A DNA stretch of 64,000 bases from Pseudoalteromonas shioyasakiensis (GTDB lineage: Bacteria > Pseudomonadota > Gammaproteobacteria > Enterobacterales > Alteromonadaceae): positions 806,001 through 870,000 of the forward strand of contig NZ_JANIGL010000001.1 in the NCBI RefSeq assembly GCF_024518675.1. The letters are read 5' to 3'. Both the position numbers and the translations under genes were made by a program. Positions 40,776-49,245 of the stretch are shown here, in pieces (the first letter of the stretch is position 1; every line of letters starts with the position of its first letter). The notes under the pieces are model-generated. The model searched no databases. It had not been told where the DNA came from and saw only the letters and a program-made list of their open reading frames with translations.

Positions 40776-41804
40776 ATGAAAGTAACTATAAATGATGTAG
40801 CGAAACTCGCTGGAGTTTCGATGAAAACGGTTTCGCGAGTAATCAATAAAGAACCTTCTGTGCGTAAAAAAACCTATGATGTGGTTATGGAGGCTGTTAA
40901 TGAACTTAACTATCAACCTAACCTAGCTGCACGTAATTTAGCAGGTACATCATCGTTTACTGTGGGCCTTGTTTATGACAACCCAAATGCGTACTACGTC
41001 ATTGATATGCAAAATGGCGTATTATCACGTTGCAAAGATGAAGGCTATGAACTGGTTATTCACCCGTGTAGTTACGCCGATGACAACATGGAGCAGGATA
41101 TCAAAACCATGATCAAACGCTCCCGCTTAGCAGGGTTAGTACTTACACCACCACTTTCTGAGCAAAGCAGTATTACAAATATGTTGGATGAATTAAATAT
41201 TCATTATGTGCGTGTATTATCTGGCAGACCAACCGATGAAGATCAAGATACGTGTATTTATGTGAACGATTATAAAGCAGCGTATGAGATCACTAGCCAT
41301 TTGCTTTCCTTAGGCCATAAAAACATCGGTTTTATTTGTGGTGATAAAGAGCATAAATCAACAAGCGAACGCTTAGAAGGCTATAAAGCAGCACTTGCTG
41401 ATCATGATACCCCTGCAAATAGTGACTTTATTTACGATGGTAAATATTCATTTGAATCGGGGGTAGAAGGCGCTAAAACATTACTAGCAAACGATAACAA
41501 ATTAGCGATCAGTGCAATATTAGGGGGCAACGATGAAATGGCCGCCGGCGCACTATTTGCCTCACGTTTAATGGGCATACAAATTCCTGAGCAACTCTCC
41601 ATTACGGGATTCGAAAACTCGCCGTTTTCGCGTCAAACTTGGCCAAAGCTAACAACAGCCCACCAAGAAAATGATGTTATTTCTCAACATGCAGCGCGTT
41701 TGTTATTTACTAAAACACGGGGTGCTCGTAACCAAGATAAAGACATCATTACCTCATTTACGCCCTCTATTGTAGTAAGAGACAGCTCAGGCCCTAAATT
41801 ATAA
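40776..41804 (+). CDS. LacI-family transcriptional regulator
   Basis: 342 residues. N-terminal helix-turn-helix and hinge helix (TINDVAKLAGVSMKTVSRVIN, then YQPNLAARNLAG), followed by a periplasmic-binding-protein-like sugar domain (about 60-335). It is divergent from pgi, and a matching palindromic operator lies in between. The same operator core precedes a TonB receptor gene and metR, so this is the likely local regulator. The effector is unknown; sugar phosphate or oligosaccharide is a guess from the targets. Confidence 0.93.
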   Translation: MKVTINDVAKLAGVSMKTVSRVINKEPSVRKKTYDVVMEAVNELNYQPNLAARNLAGTSSFTVGLVYDNPNAYYVIDMQNGVLSRCKDEGYELVIHPCSYADDNMEQDIKTMIKRSRLAGLVLTPPLSEQSSITNMLDELNIHYVRVLSGRPTDEDQDTCIYVNDYKAAYEITSHLLSLGHKNIGFICGDKEHKSTSERLEGYKAALADHDTPANSDFIYDGKYSFESGVEGAKTLLANDNKLAISAILGGNDEMAAGALFASRLMGIQIPEQLSITGFENSPFSRQTWPKLTTAHQENDVISQHAARLLFTKTRGARNQDKDIITSFTPSIVVRDSSGPKL

Positions 41805-41819
41805 ATACCCTGCCCGACT

Positions 41820-41843
41820 TGGCGCTCTATAGATAGAGCGCCA
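41820..41843. terminator. Stem-loop between the convergent LacI-type gene and the fused sulfur enzyme gene
   Basis: Perfect 11-bp arms (41820-41830 and 41833-41843) with a tiny centre. It lies 15 bp past one stop and 21 bp before the other. No clear U-tract, so efficiency is uncertain. Confidence 0.6.
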
Positions 41844-41864
41844 CAGTTCTTAACCGTGTCGATT

Positions 41865-44135
41865 TTAAACCAACGCCATACCACCATTTAAGTTATAAAC
41901 CTGTTCAAAGCCTAGCTGAGCAAGGTTCACTGCCGCTTGTTTCGAACGATTACCACTACGACATAATAAAACATAACACTGTGATTTACTCAATTGGCCA
42001 TCATTTAATGCATTTGCCATTCTGCTCAGTGGTATATTAATAACGCGCTGTTTGCTTATATCAAACAACGCAGGTAAGTCATTTGCCCCATGTTCATAAG
42101 GCTCGCGGGTATCAATCAAATAAGCGTTTGCATTACTGAGTAAATTTTTTGCGTGCGCAACATCTACTTGCAAAGGCGATGCAGTGTCTATTTGTGTAGC
42201 ATAACCACATAGATTTTCGAATTTCCCTTTGTCTTCAATGTCACTGATTTGCTTTTTGTGTGCAAATTCAGTCATTGTTATATGGTTTTTAACAAGATCA
42301 GCTAGCAGCGGCGTTTGCTGTATTTGTGCCTGCCAAGTGATTGCAAAGCACTGCTGATAATCATGGCCTGAACAAATTATGCTATCAGGTGATAACCTTT
42401 GCTGCAGTTTATTGAGCGAGTCTGCCATTTGCATAGCATCTCCGCCTTGCAAACAGGTATTACCCAGCCCAGCAGGTAAAAGTAAATCACCACAAAAGCA
42501 ATAAAGCACTTTCTCTGTTTTATTGCAGCGCAACAAATAACTTAAACTATCAACACTGTGACCTAGCGTCGCCAGCCGCTCTAACCTTGTCTCCCCCAAC
42601 TCGATAACCGACACATTCGCCGGCCAACCTAACGGATCTGATTCACAAAAATTTAAATGTGCCGAAAAGGCGGCATTAAATAACTCAACAGATGACATAC
42701 GATCTTGATGTGCATGAGTGTCTAAAATAGCAACGACCTGAAGCTCTTGTGTAGTGACTATTTTTTCTAATCGCGGTAATAACTCTGCAATTGGATCTAT
42801 TATCAATGCTTGGCGTTGGCTCGTTACATATAACCAGCAACATGCCCCTTGGTGACGGTACTGCGTTAAGCCAAGCGCACAAGCCTCTTGCTGCGGTGAT
42901 TCAGAATCTGACACGATTAGACAGTTTGCTTGCAAAATAGATTTAAGAGAGCGAATGCGCTCGCAAGCAAAATCAATATCCGTTTGCGTGGTGGCTGGTC
43001 CAAATGATAATCGTAAAGCATTTTCACTTTGCCAGTTAGACTTCCCCATTGCATCTAAAACAAAGCTTCTACTGGCTCCTGAGCTACACGCTGAGCCACC
43101 GCTAATGCGTATGCCTGCTGCATCAAATAAGTCCATTACTTCTTTACTACTCAACTCGTTAACAGAGAAGTTAAGCGTAGTAGGAACACTGTTTTCAAAT
43201 TTATGATTAAACGTCAATTTACCAAATGTGTACTGTAATGCATTGTGTAATTTTTCTCGGTAATTATGCAACACGTTGACAGGCTTAAACGTGTCATCTG
43301 TCTCATCTAATAACAAATTAAAAAGTTTATTAAGACCTGCAATACCAGGTAAATTTTCGGTGCCAGAGCGCATGCCACTTTCTTGCCCTCCCCCAGCAAT
43401 AAATGGAGTATAAGCACTTCCTTGACGAATATAGAGCACACCTATTCCTTTCGGAGCGTATAATTTGTGCCCGGAAAACGGCGCATAGTCTATGGTTGTT
43501 GTACTGAGCTCTAAGGCTGTCTTACCTAATGCTTGAACGCAATCAACCATCCAAGCAACGTCCGTGTTTTTTGCACGAATTACTGTCTCTATTGCTGCTA
43601 AGTCTTGATAGACACCCGTTTCATTATTCACCGCCATAGTACATATCATCAATGCTTTGTCAGCATGCGATGCGATAAAATCTAAATCTAAAATACCCTC
43701 ACTGGAAACGGGTATGGCAAGAACCTGCGCATTGATCCCTAAGACTTCATTCCAATGAATTAATGTATTTGGCACGGCTTTATGCTCAGTTGCGCCATAA
43801 AGTAAAACCGGTTTATCAATCGAGTGATTTTTTGCGGCTATTAGCGTAGAAACAACTGCAGTTTGAATACCTTCCGTAGCACCAGAGGTAAATAAAATAT
43901 CACCATCATGCGCACCAATCACTGCTCGCGCTCGATTACGAGTTTGTTCTAATAAATGTTTGGCTTGAATACCAGTAATGTGCGAAGACGATGGATTACC
44001 AAAGCAAATTTGCATCGTATGGGAAACAACCTCTGCAATGCAAGGCAACACGGGCGTTGTTGCGTTTGCATCAAGGTAAATTTGTGATGTTGAATCAGTT
44101 GAAAGTAAAAGATCAGACATTAAAAAACGCACCAT
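41865..44135 (-). CDS. Fusion: cysteine desulfurase + MBL-fold persulfide dioxygenase-like + rhodanese
   Basis: 756 residues in three domains. Residues about 18-400 are a NifS/IscS-type class V aminotransferase with the PLP lysine K224 (SGHK) and the catalytic cysteine C350 (GSACSSG). Residues about 420-600 are a metallo-beta-lactamase fold with H474, H476, D478 (THAHQDR), H526, D550 and H591. The usual HxHxDH second histidine is arginine, which fits an ETHE1-like mononuclear iron site (H474, H526, D550). Residues about 655-756 are a rhodanese with C725 (CRSGNRS). It could turn cysteine sulfur into persulfide, then sulfite or thiosulfate. An internal ATG at 44120 is an alternative start. It follows perM by 102 bp. 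Confidence 0.9.
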   Translation of the reverse strand: MVRFLMSDLLLSTDSTSQIYLDANATTPVLPCIAEVVSHTMQICFGNPSSSHITGIQAKHLLEQTRNRARAVIGAHDGDILFTSGATEGIQTAVVSTLIAAKNHSIDKPVLLYGATEHKAVPNTLIHWNEVLGINAQVLAIPVSSEGILDLDFIASHADKALMICTMAVNNETGVYQDLAAIETVIRAKNTDVAWMVDCVQALGKTALELSTTTIDYAPFSGHKLYAPKGIGVLYIRQGSAYTPFIAGGGQESGMRSGTENLPGIAGLNKLFNLLLDETDDTFKPVNVLHNYREKLHNALQYTFGKLTFNHKFENSVPTTLNFSVNELSSKEVMDLFDAAGIRISGGSACSSGASRSFVLDAMGKSNWQSENALRLSFGPATTQTDIDFACERIRSLKSILQANCLIVSDSESPQQEACALGLTQYRHQGACCWLYVTSQRQALIIDPIAELLPRLEKIVTTQELQVVAILDTHAHQDRMSSVELFNAAFSAHLNFCESDPLGWPANVSVIELGETRLERLATLGHSVDSLSYLLRCNKTEKVLYCFCGDLLLPAGLGNTCLQGGDAMQMADSLNKLQQRLSPDSIICSGHDYQQCFAITWQAQIQQTPLLADLVKNHITMTEFAHKKQISDIEDKGKFENLCGYATQIDTASPLQVDVAHAKNLLSNANAYLIDTREPYEHGANDLPALFDISKQRVINIPLSRMANALNDGQLSKSQCYVLLCRSGNRSKQAAVNLAQLGFEQVYNLNGGMALV

Positions 44136-44143
44136 ATTACTAA

Positions 44144-44155
44144 AAGATATATCTT
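44144..44155. promoter_or_regulatory. 12-bp perfect palindrome upstream of the fused sulfur enzyme
   Basis: AAGATATATCTT lies 9 bp before the ATG at 44135 inside the 102-bp gap after perM. It could be an operator, part of a -10 region, or chance in AT-rich DNA. Confidence 0.35.
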
Positions 44156-44237
44156 ATAACACATTCTACATAAATTTTATGCGCTGCGTAATAATCAATT
44201 AATCTCTAAGATGCGTTATTTATACGATTTATGACTA

Positions 44238-45326
44238 TTAGTTATGTTCTATTAATTGCGCTTCATGTTTCGTTGACCATGCATTGAGCAGCGCTTTCAC
44301 TAATGAAGCTAATGGGATTGCAAAAAATACCCCCCAAAATCCCCATAACCCACCAAAAAAGAGCACTGCAACAATAATGAAGACCGGATTTAAATCAACA
44401 GCTTCAGAAAATAATAACGGTACCAATACATTACCATCTAAGGCTTGAATAATGCCGTAAACAATTAAAATGGTCCAAAATTGTGTCTCTAAACCAAATT
44501 GAAATAGAGCAACTGCTGCAACAGGTATAGTAACCAAGGCGGCACCCACAAATGGGATCAATACCGAGAACCCCACCAGCACGCCAAGCAATGCTGCATA
44601 ACGTAGGTCTAACACTGTAAACGCAATAAATGAGGCCGAGCCAACAATGAGGATCTCAAATACTTTGCCGCGAATATAATTCATAATTTGCTGATTCATT
44701 TCGTGCCAAACCTGTAAAATCAAGCGTCGCTGCTTAGGTATCAATTTTTCCGCACTGGTTGTTAGTTCCAGCTTGTCTTTAAGCATAAAAAACACCAACA
44801 GTGGCACTAAGATTAAATAGATAAGCCAAGCCGCTAAGTCTTTCAACGAAGTCAATGAGGCTGATAATGCAATCTGACCAAACTCAATAACTTTGTCCTC
44901 AACATTACTGACCACTGTCTGCACCTGCTCAGCGGTAATCAAACTAGGGTAATCTTCAGGTAAATGCAGTAAAAAAGCTTTGCCCTGTTCAATCATATGA
45001 GGGGACTCTTGTACTAAGTTACTCGCCTGCTGCCAAAGTACAGGTCCCATGCCGATAATTAGAGTCAACATAACGCTGGTAAATACCAACATCACCAAAA
45101 TTGTAGCACTAAATCGGCGAAAACCTAAACGCTCTAAATGCGCAACAGGCCAATCAAGTAAGTAAGCGATAACCAATGCCACTAACACTGGCACAATAAA
45201 CGAACCAAAGAAATAAAATAGCGCCATAAGCGCAATTAACAAAAATAGTAAGGTGACCGAATGAGGATCTGAAAATTTTCGCTCGTACCAAGTTTTTACA
45301 TATTCAAACACGTAATGGCTCCACAA
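44238..45326 (-). CDS. perM: AI-2E family transporter (PerM-like)
   Basis: 362 residues, seven to eight membrane helices. The long amphipathic loop (about residues 85-150), GSFIVPVLVALVIAYLLDWPV near the start and the FxxIPLASLxKALL-type end are typical of the AI-2E/PerM family, whose members act as exporters or Na+/H+ antiporters. In E. coli perM is also next to bepA. Its start overlaps the TusA-like gene by 23 bp, so they are translated together. Confidence 0.9.
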   Translation of the reverse strand: MWSHYVFEYVKTWYERKFSDPHSVTLLFLLIALMALFYFFGSFIVPVLVALVIAYLLDWPVAHLERLGFRRFSATILVMLVFTSVMLTLIIGMGPVLWQQASNLVQESPHMIEQGKAFLLHLPEDYPSLITAEQVQTVVSNVEDKVIEFGQIALSASLTSLKDLAAWLIYLILVPLLVFFMLKDKLELTTSAEKLIPKQRRLILQVWHEMNQQIMNYIRGKVFEILIVGSASFIAFTVLDLRYAALLGVLVGFSVLIPFVGAALVTIPVAAVALFQFGLETQFWTILIVYGIIQALDGNVLVPLLFSEAVDLNPVFIIVAVLFFGGLWGFWGVFFAIPLASLVKALLNAWSTKHEAQLIEHN

Positions 45327-45522
45327 ATAACAGCCCTTGCTGTTGCTCTAATTTGTATTGATAGTGATGCTTTTGCAAAAAACGTTCTATATCTGACGTA
45401 GATTGCTCTAATGATAAAATAAATTTAATCGACTGCTTGTTACAGTTTGCCTGTTTTAAGCCTAACTTAAATTGAATAAATTGCTGCGGGCAAATAAATG
45501 TTCGTAGATCATGCTCTAACAT
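45304..45522 (-). CDS. TusA-like sulfur carrier protein
   Basis: 72 residues with the TusA/SirA pattern: DLRTFICPQQFIQFKLGLK (cysteine 11 of the CP motif) and a C-terminal strand after KYQYKLEQQ-type spacing. TusA proteins accept persulfide sulfur from cysteine desulfurases and pass it on. The usual CPxP is CPQQ here, so it is a divergent member. It overlaps perM and is first in a tusA-perM-fusion gene string, which makes a link with the downstream desulfurase domain attractive but unproven. Confidence 0.75.
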   Translation of the reverse strand: MLEHDLRTFICPQQFIQFKLGLKQANCNKQSIKFILSLEQSTSDIERFLQKHHYQYKLEQQQGLLFVEPLRV

Positions 45523-45651
45523 ACCCCATCATCCCCCACTATAAAATGCACAAAAAGTCTCATACTAAAGGTCTTATAGTTTAATCTACAATTTTTTCTT
45601 AAAACCCACTGCGCAATAGTTTATCCTTACTAGATAAATTGTTGTAAGGAT

Positions 45652-46323
45652 ATGTTCATGCCCGGGACGCATAATAAAGCGCTACTGCCAAGTAATCCAA
45701 CTTTAAAAGAGATTAACTGGTATAAAAAGCAAATAAACTGGGGAGAGTTGCCTCCTTTTTATCATTTGGTTGCATCTTCAGTGAGCGAGTCTGAAGGCAT
45801 TTTAGAGCATGGCTTTGATAACGCAGTTAAGCGTTTGCTTGACAAACGTAATTGGAACTTAGATATCCTTGATGGATATGAAGATTCAAATGGTGAAATT
45901 CATTGTAAAAATAAGCCACGCATTGCGCTTCATCAAATATTTACTGACCGTGGTTTCGAGCTTTGGGCTCTCCCCTACGCTAAAGAAGTCACCATAGACC
46001 AATATGTAAAAGACAACCGCTTTATGGAGTTTAAAGTATGGGATCCGGTCACAATGAAAAATTTGATCAGAATAAATCAATTACATAAGTTTATTGGCTT
46101 TTATTTTGAACGGGGTGATAAAGCTGATAAAGCCTTAATTTTACACGCCCATAAAACAGTCCATAAGATTATTACTTTTTTACAAAGAGAATTGAACATA
46201 GTAAAGCTAGATGGGGTCACAATAAAGGATTTCTATCAATTATGCGAAAAAGACAGCCGTGCGTGCAGCGACGAAATTGATATAGCAAAAATAATGCTGG
46301 GCGATACAATCAACAAGGAATAA
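45652..46323 (+). CDS. Hypothetical protein upstream of bepA
   Basis: 223 residues, soluble, no signal peptide, no family I recognise. It is rich in aromatic and charged residues, with a central segment RIALHQIFTDRGFELWALPY and a helical second half. The start MFMPG at 45652 sits behind a GGAT ribosome site; the ATG at 45658 is also possible. Its stop is one base before the bepA start, so it is in the same transcript and probably coupled in translation. It is divergent from the TusA-like gene. Confidence 0.7.
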   Translation: MFMPGTHNKALLPSNPTLKEINWYKKQINWGELPPFYHLVASSVSESEGILEHGFDNAVKRLLDKRNWNLDILDGYEDSNGEIHCKNKPRIALHQIFTDRGFELWALPYAKEVTIDQYVKDNRFMEFKVWDPVTMKNLIRINQLHKFIGFYFERGDKADKALILHAHKTVHKIITFLQRELNIVKLDGVTIKDFYQLCEKDSRACSDEIDIAKIMLGDTINKE

Positions 46324-46324
46324 A

Positions 46325-47785
46325 ATGCGATTAAAATCAGCCTTTATCACCGCAATAAGTACCCTACTTACCATTAGCGTACTCAGCAGTGAGCCTTTAA
46401 AGGCGCAAACTAATTTTAAACTGCCAGATTTAGGCACATCTGCACTACAAGCTTTACCACTTGAAAAAGAACAAGCAATTGGTGAAGTAATGATGATGCA
46501 AATTCGCGGTTCATCACCGGTTATTAGCGATCCAGTGCTTGATGAATACCTAACCACACTGGGAAGAAGATTAGTTGCAAACGCCAATGATGTGCGATTT
46601 CCTTTTTCATTTTTTTGGATCAACAACCCTGAAATCAATGCATTTGCTTTTTATGGTGGGCATGTTGGGGTACATACTGGCTTGATGGCACAGTCAGACA
46701 ATGAAAGCCAGTTTGCTTCCGTGTTAGGGCATGAGATTGCTCACGTAACTCAGCGTCATCTCGCGCGCAGGATCCAGCAACAACAAGATAATAGTGCGCT
46801 GACAATTGCAGGAATGATTGCGGGTATTTTGGCCACCGTTGTTTCACCTGACGCTGGTATTGCGATTATTTCAGCAAACCAAACTCAGGCTGCTTTTAGC
46901 CAACTTACTCATAGTCGTTCGGCGGAGCAAGAAGCTGACCGCATCGGCATGCAAACACTCAATAATGCAGGCTTTGACCCCTATGCCTCTAGTGAGTTTT
47001 TGACTAAACTTGCCGCTCAAATTCGCTACAAATATAAACCGCCTGCATTTTTGCTCACTCACCCTTTACCTGAATCTAGGGTATCTGATGTACGTTTACG
47101 TGCGCAACAATACGAGAAACGTCAGTACCCAACAAGTTTAGAATTTAGCTTAGCTAAGAGCCGAGTAGTTGCCCGCTACCACCATGAGCCAGAGGATGCT
47201 GAAAGCTTATTCCGAAAATTGATTAAAGAGAACAGTTTTTATAATACTACCGCACTTAAATATGGTTTAGGTATCAGCTTACTTGATCAAAAAAAGGTCG
47301 ATGATGCAGCGGAAATTTTAGAGCCTCTTCTTGCCTCTGATCCTAAAAATCTATTTTATATAGATACCCACACAGACTTACTTATAGCGCAAAAAAAGGC
47401 TGATGAAGCAGTTACATTTTTAGCTGATCTTCATGATACCCGCCCCAATAATCAAGTCATCACATTAAACTACGCCAATGCGGCTTTAGAAGCAGAGCAA
47501 TATACTGTCGCAGAGCAGTTATTAAAGTCGTTTTTGCTTGAAAAACCTGACCATAACTTAGCCAAGCAGCTACTCGCTGATACTTACAAAAAACAAGATA
47601 ACCTCGCGGCCTACCATGAAGCCAATGCCGACGTGCTTGCACAATATGGCGCTTATTTAAAAGCAGCCGATGAAGTGCAAAAAGCATTAAATTTTGTCGA
47701 ACCACAAGAGCTAGTTAAACAACAAAGACTAAAAGCCTTACTTACACAATACAGACAAATGCAAAAAGAACTCGCGAGACTTTAA
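46325..47785 (+). CDS. bepA: BepA-like M48 metalloprotease with TPR domain
   Basis: 486 residues with a signal peptide. The M48 zinc site is H136-E-I-A-H140 with the downstream SRSAEQEADRIG supplying the third ligand. TPR-like repeats fill residues about 290-480. In E. coli, BepA (YfgC) is a periplasmic protease-chaperone that helps LptD assembly and degrades stalled outer-membrane proteins. The neighbours perM, arsC-like and wrbA-like match this ortholog's usual setting. Confidence 0.93.
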   Translation: MRLKSAFITAISTLLTISVLSSEPLKAQTNFKLPDLGTSALQALPLEKEQAIGEVMMMQIRGSSPVISDPVLDEYLTTLGRRLVANANDVRFPFSFFWINNPEINAFAFYGGHVGVHTGLMAQSDNESQFASVLGHEIAHVTQRHLARRIQQQQDNSALTIAGMIAGILATVVSPDAGIAIISANQTQAAFSQLTHSRSAEQEADRIGMQTLNNAGFDPYASSEFLTKLAAQIRYKYKPPAFLLTHPLPESRVSDVRLRAQQYEKRQYPTSLEFSLAKSRVVARYHHEPEDAESLFRKLIKENSFYNTTALKYGLGISLLDQKKVDDAAEILEPLLASDPKNLFYIDTHTDLLIAQKKADEAVTFLADLHDTRPNNQVITLNYANAALEAEQYTVAEQLLKSFLLEKPDHNLAKQLLADTYKKQDNLAAYHEANADVLAQYGAYLKAADEVQKALNFVEPQELVKQQRLKALLTQYRQMQKELARL

Positions 47786-47793
47786 GTCTCGCG
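47773..47793. other. Perfect hairpin around the bepA stop codon
   Basis: 10-bp arms (47773-47782 and 47784-47793) enclose a single base, and the stop codon lies across the hairpin top. There is no U-tract behind it, so it looks more like an mRNA-stability or attenuation element than a terminator. Confidence 0.5.
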
Positions 47794-47837
47794 CTACTTC
47801 CCCTAAAATAGCCCTACTTTAGTTAATGGATTTTATT

Positions 47838-48185
47838 ATGTCAGTTTTTATTTATCATAACCCTCGTTGTTCTAAATCTCGTGAAACTCTCGCACTGCTT
47901 GCAGCAAATTCTGTTGAACCTGAAGTTATCGAATACTTAAAGACTCCGCCTAGCGTTGAACAATTAAACCAACTTATTAAACAATTAGGTATTAGTTCAG
48001 CACGCGATATGATGCGCACTAAAGAAGATATTTATAAAGAGCTAAACTTAAAAGAACAAACCGATGAAAGCGCACTAATAAAAGCCATGGCTGAAAACCC
48101 TAAATTAATTGAGCGACCAATTGTCGTGAGCAACAATAAAGCCGCAATCGGTCGTCCTCCTGAAAACGTCTTAAGTGTACTTTAA
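47838..48185 (+). CDS. ArsC/Spx-like thioredoxin-fold protein (YfgD type)
   Basis: 115 residues from the ATG at 47838 (MSVFIYHNPRCSKSRETL); a start at 47826 would add four. The HNPRCSKSR motif holds the redox cysteine of ArsC-like arsenate reductases, and RPIVVSNNKAAIGRPPE is the C-terminal signature. E. coli YfgD follows bepA in the same way. Arsenate reduction is a family label and not shown for YfgD. Its stop overlaps the next start as TAATG. Confidence 0.9.
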   Translation: MSVFIYHNPRCSKSRETLALLAANSVEPEVIEYLKTPPSVEQLNQLIKQLGISSARDMMRTKEDIYKELNLKEQTDESALIKAMAENPKLIERPIVVSNNKAAIGRPPENVLSVL

Positions 48186-48739
48186 TGCAACCAACCATTG
48201 TTGTTCTTTATCATTCTAGCCATGGCTCTGTTGCAGCTATGGCACATGAAATTGCAGAAGCCATAGAGTTAAAAGGTGGTATCGCCTTACTACGTACTTT
48301 TGTCGTTAAAAACCCTGAAGATATTGTTATTAGTAAAGACGATCTCATAAACTGTGATGGCCTGGCCTTTGGTACTCCAACCCGTTTTGGCATGATGGCC
48401 TCACAAGCGAAAGCATTTTGGGAAACGACTAGCGATGTATGGCTTAAAGGCCAGCTAATTGATAAACCCGCGTGTGTTTTTTCGTCATCAAGCAGTATGC
48501 ATGGTGGTAACGAAGCAACCTTACTTAACTTAGCATTACCACTGTTACATCATGGCATGATGTTAATGGGCGTACCATACGAAGTACCGGAACTACTTGC
48601 AACCCAAACCGGCGGGACTCCTTATGGCGCAAGCCACGTTGCTGGTGCCAATAACAGTAGTCAATTAAGCAAAGATGAAATAAAAATTTGCCAAAGTGTT
48701 GGCCACCGATTAGTAAACATTACGAGTAAACTTAAATGA
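48185..48739 (+). CDS. wrbA: WrbA-like NAD(P)H:quinone oxidoreductase
   Basis: 184 residues, flavodoxin fold with the FMN phosphate loop YHSSHGSVAAMA near the N-terminus, GTPTRFGMM and the MHGGNEATL segment as in WrbA. It reduces quinones by two electrons and so limits oxidative stress. Its ATG overlaps the stop of the ArsC-like gene, and its end overlaps the DUF2069 gene by 4 bp, giving a tight three-gene unit. Confidence 0.9.
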   Translation: MQPTIVVLYHSSHGSVAAMAHEIAEAIELKGGIALLRTFVVKNPEDIVISKDDLINCDGLAFGTPTRFGMMASQAKAFWETTSDVWLKGQLIDKPACVFSSSSSMHGGNEATLLNLALPLLHHGMMLMGVPYEVPELLATQTGGTPYGASHVAGANNSSQLSKDEIKICQSVGHRLVNITSKLK

Positions 48740-49188
48740 CGACAGACACCGCGACCAACACTGCAAAAAAAGCACTAACGTTACGTTTTCAGCGTATTGC
48801 CCTGTTTGGCTACTTTGGTCTATTAATACTTATGCCTGTGTGGCTTTTTTTAATTGCTCCCCGTGAGGGTCACAGTAACGGCTTTATCTTTGCAGTTTAT
48901 ATCTTACCCTTACTTTTACCTTTAAAGGGTATTTTGCAAGATAAACCTTACACATATGCATGGGCAAACTTTATTGTCATGTTTTACTTTATTCATGGCT
49001 TCACATTACTTTGGGTAGCGCAAGAACAACTTATTTGGGTGTTACTCGAGTTGTTATTTGCCAGTGCCATGTTTATCGGCTGTACGTATTATGCCCGTCA
49101 TCGTGGTCAAGAGTTAGGCCTCAAAATACGTAAGCTCAAAGAAGAACTTGCAGAAGAAAAAGCCGCCCATGAGCACAACAAAGATTAA
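48736..49188 (+). CDS. DUF2069 membrane protein
   Basis: 150 residues with four predicted membrane helices and a charged C-terminal tail (KLKEELAEEKAAHEHNKD). The sequence between helices, LLLPLKGILQDKPYTYAWANF, is the hallmark I associate with DUF2069, often downstream of wrbA in this order. It overlaps wrbA by ATGA. Function is unknown. A strong terminator follows. Confidence 0.88.
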   Translation: MTTDTATNTAKKALTLRFQRIALFGYFGLLILMPVWLFLIAPREGHSNGFIFAVYILPLLLPLKGILQDKPYTYAWANFIVMFYFIHGFTLLWVAQEQLIWVLLELLFASAMFIGCTYYARHRGQELGLKIRKLKEELAEEKAAHEHNKD

Positions 49189-49202
49189 TCCTAATTCCAA
49201 AC

Positions 49203-49230
49203 AAAAAACGCGCTAAATAGCGCGTTTTTT
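49203..49230. terminator. Bidirectional terminator after DUF2069 gene
   Basis: 12-bp perfect stem (49203-49214 with 49219-49230), 4-nt loop, A-run and T-run flanks. It serves the plus-strand operon and also lies 15 bp past the ankyrin gene stop on the other strand. Confidence 0.9.
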
Positions 49231-49245
49231 ATCACCTCTGCGAAG

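Noticed and set aside
40776..41804. Naming the LacI-family regulator NagR because of its operator sequence
   Set aside because: The operator similarity is from memory, and no nagA, nagB or GlcNAc kinase gene is near; several LacI-family regulators share similar half-sites.
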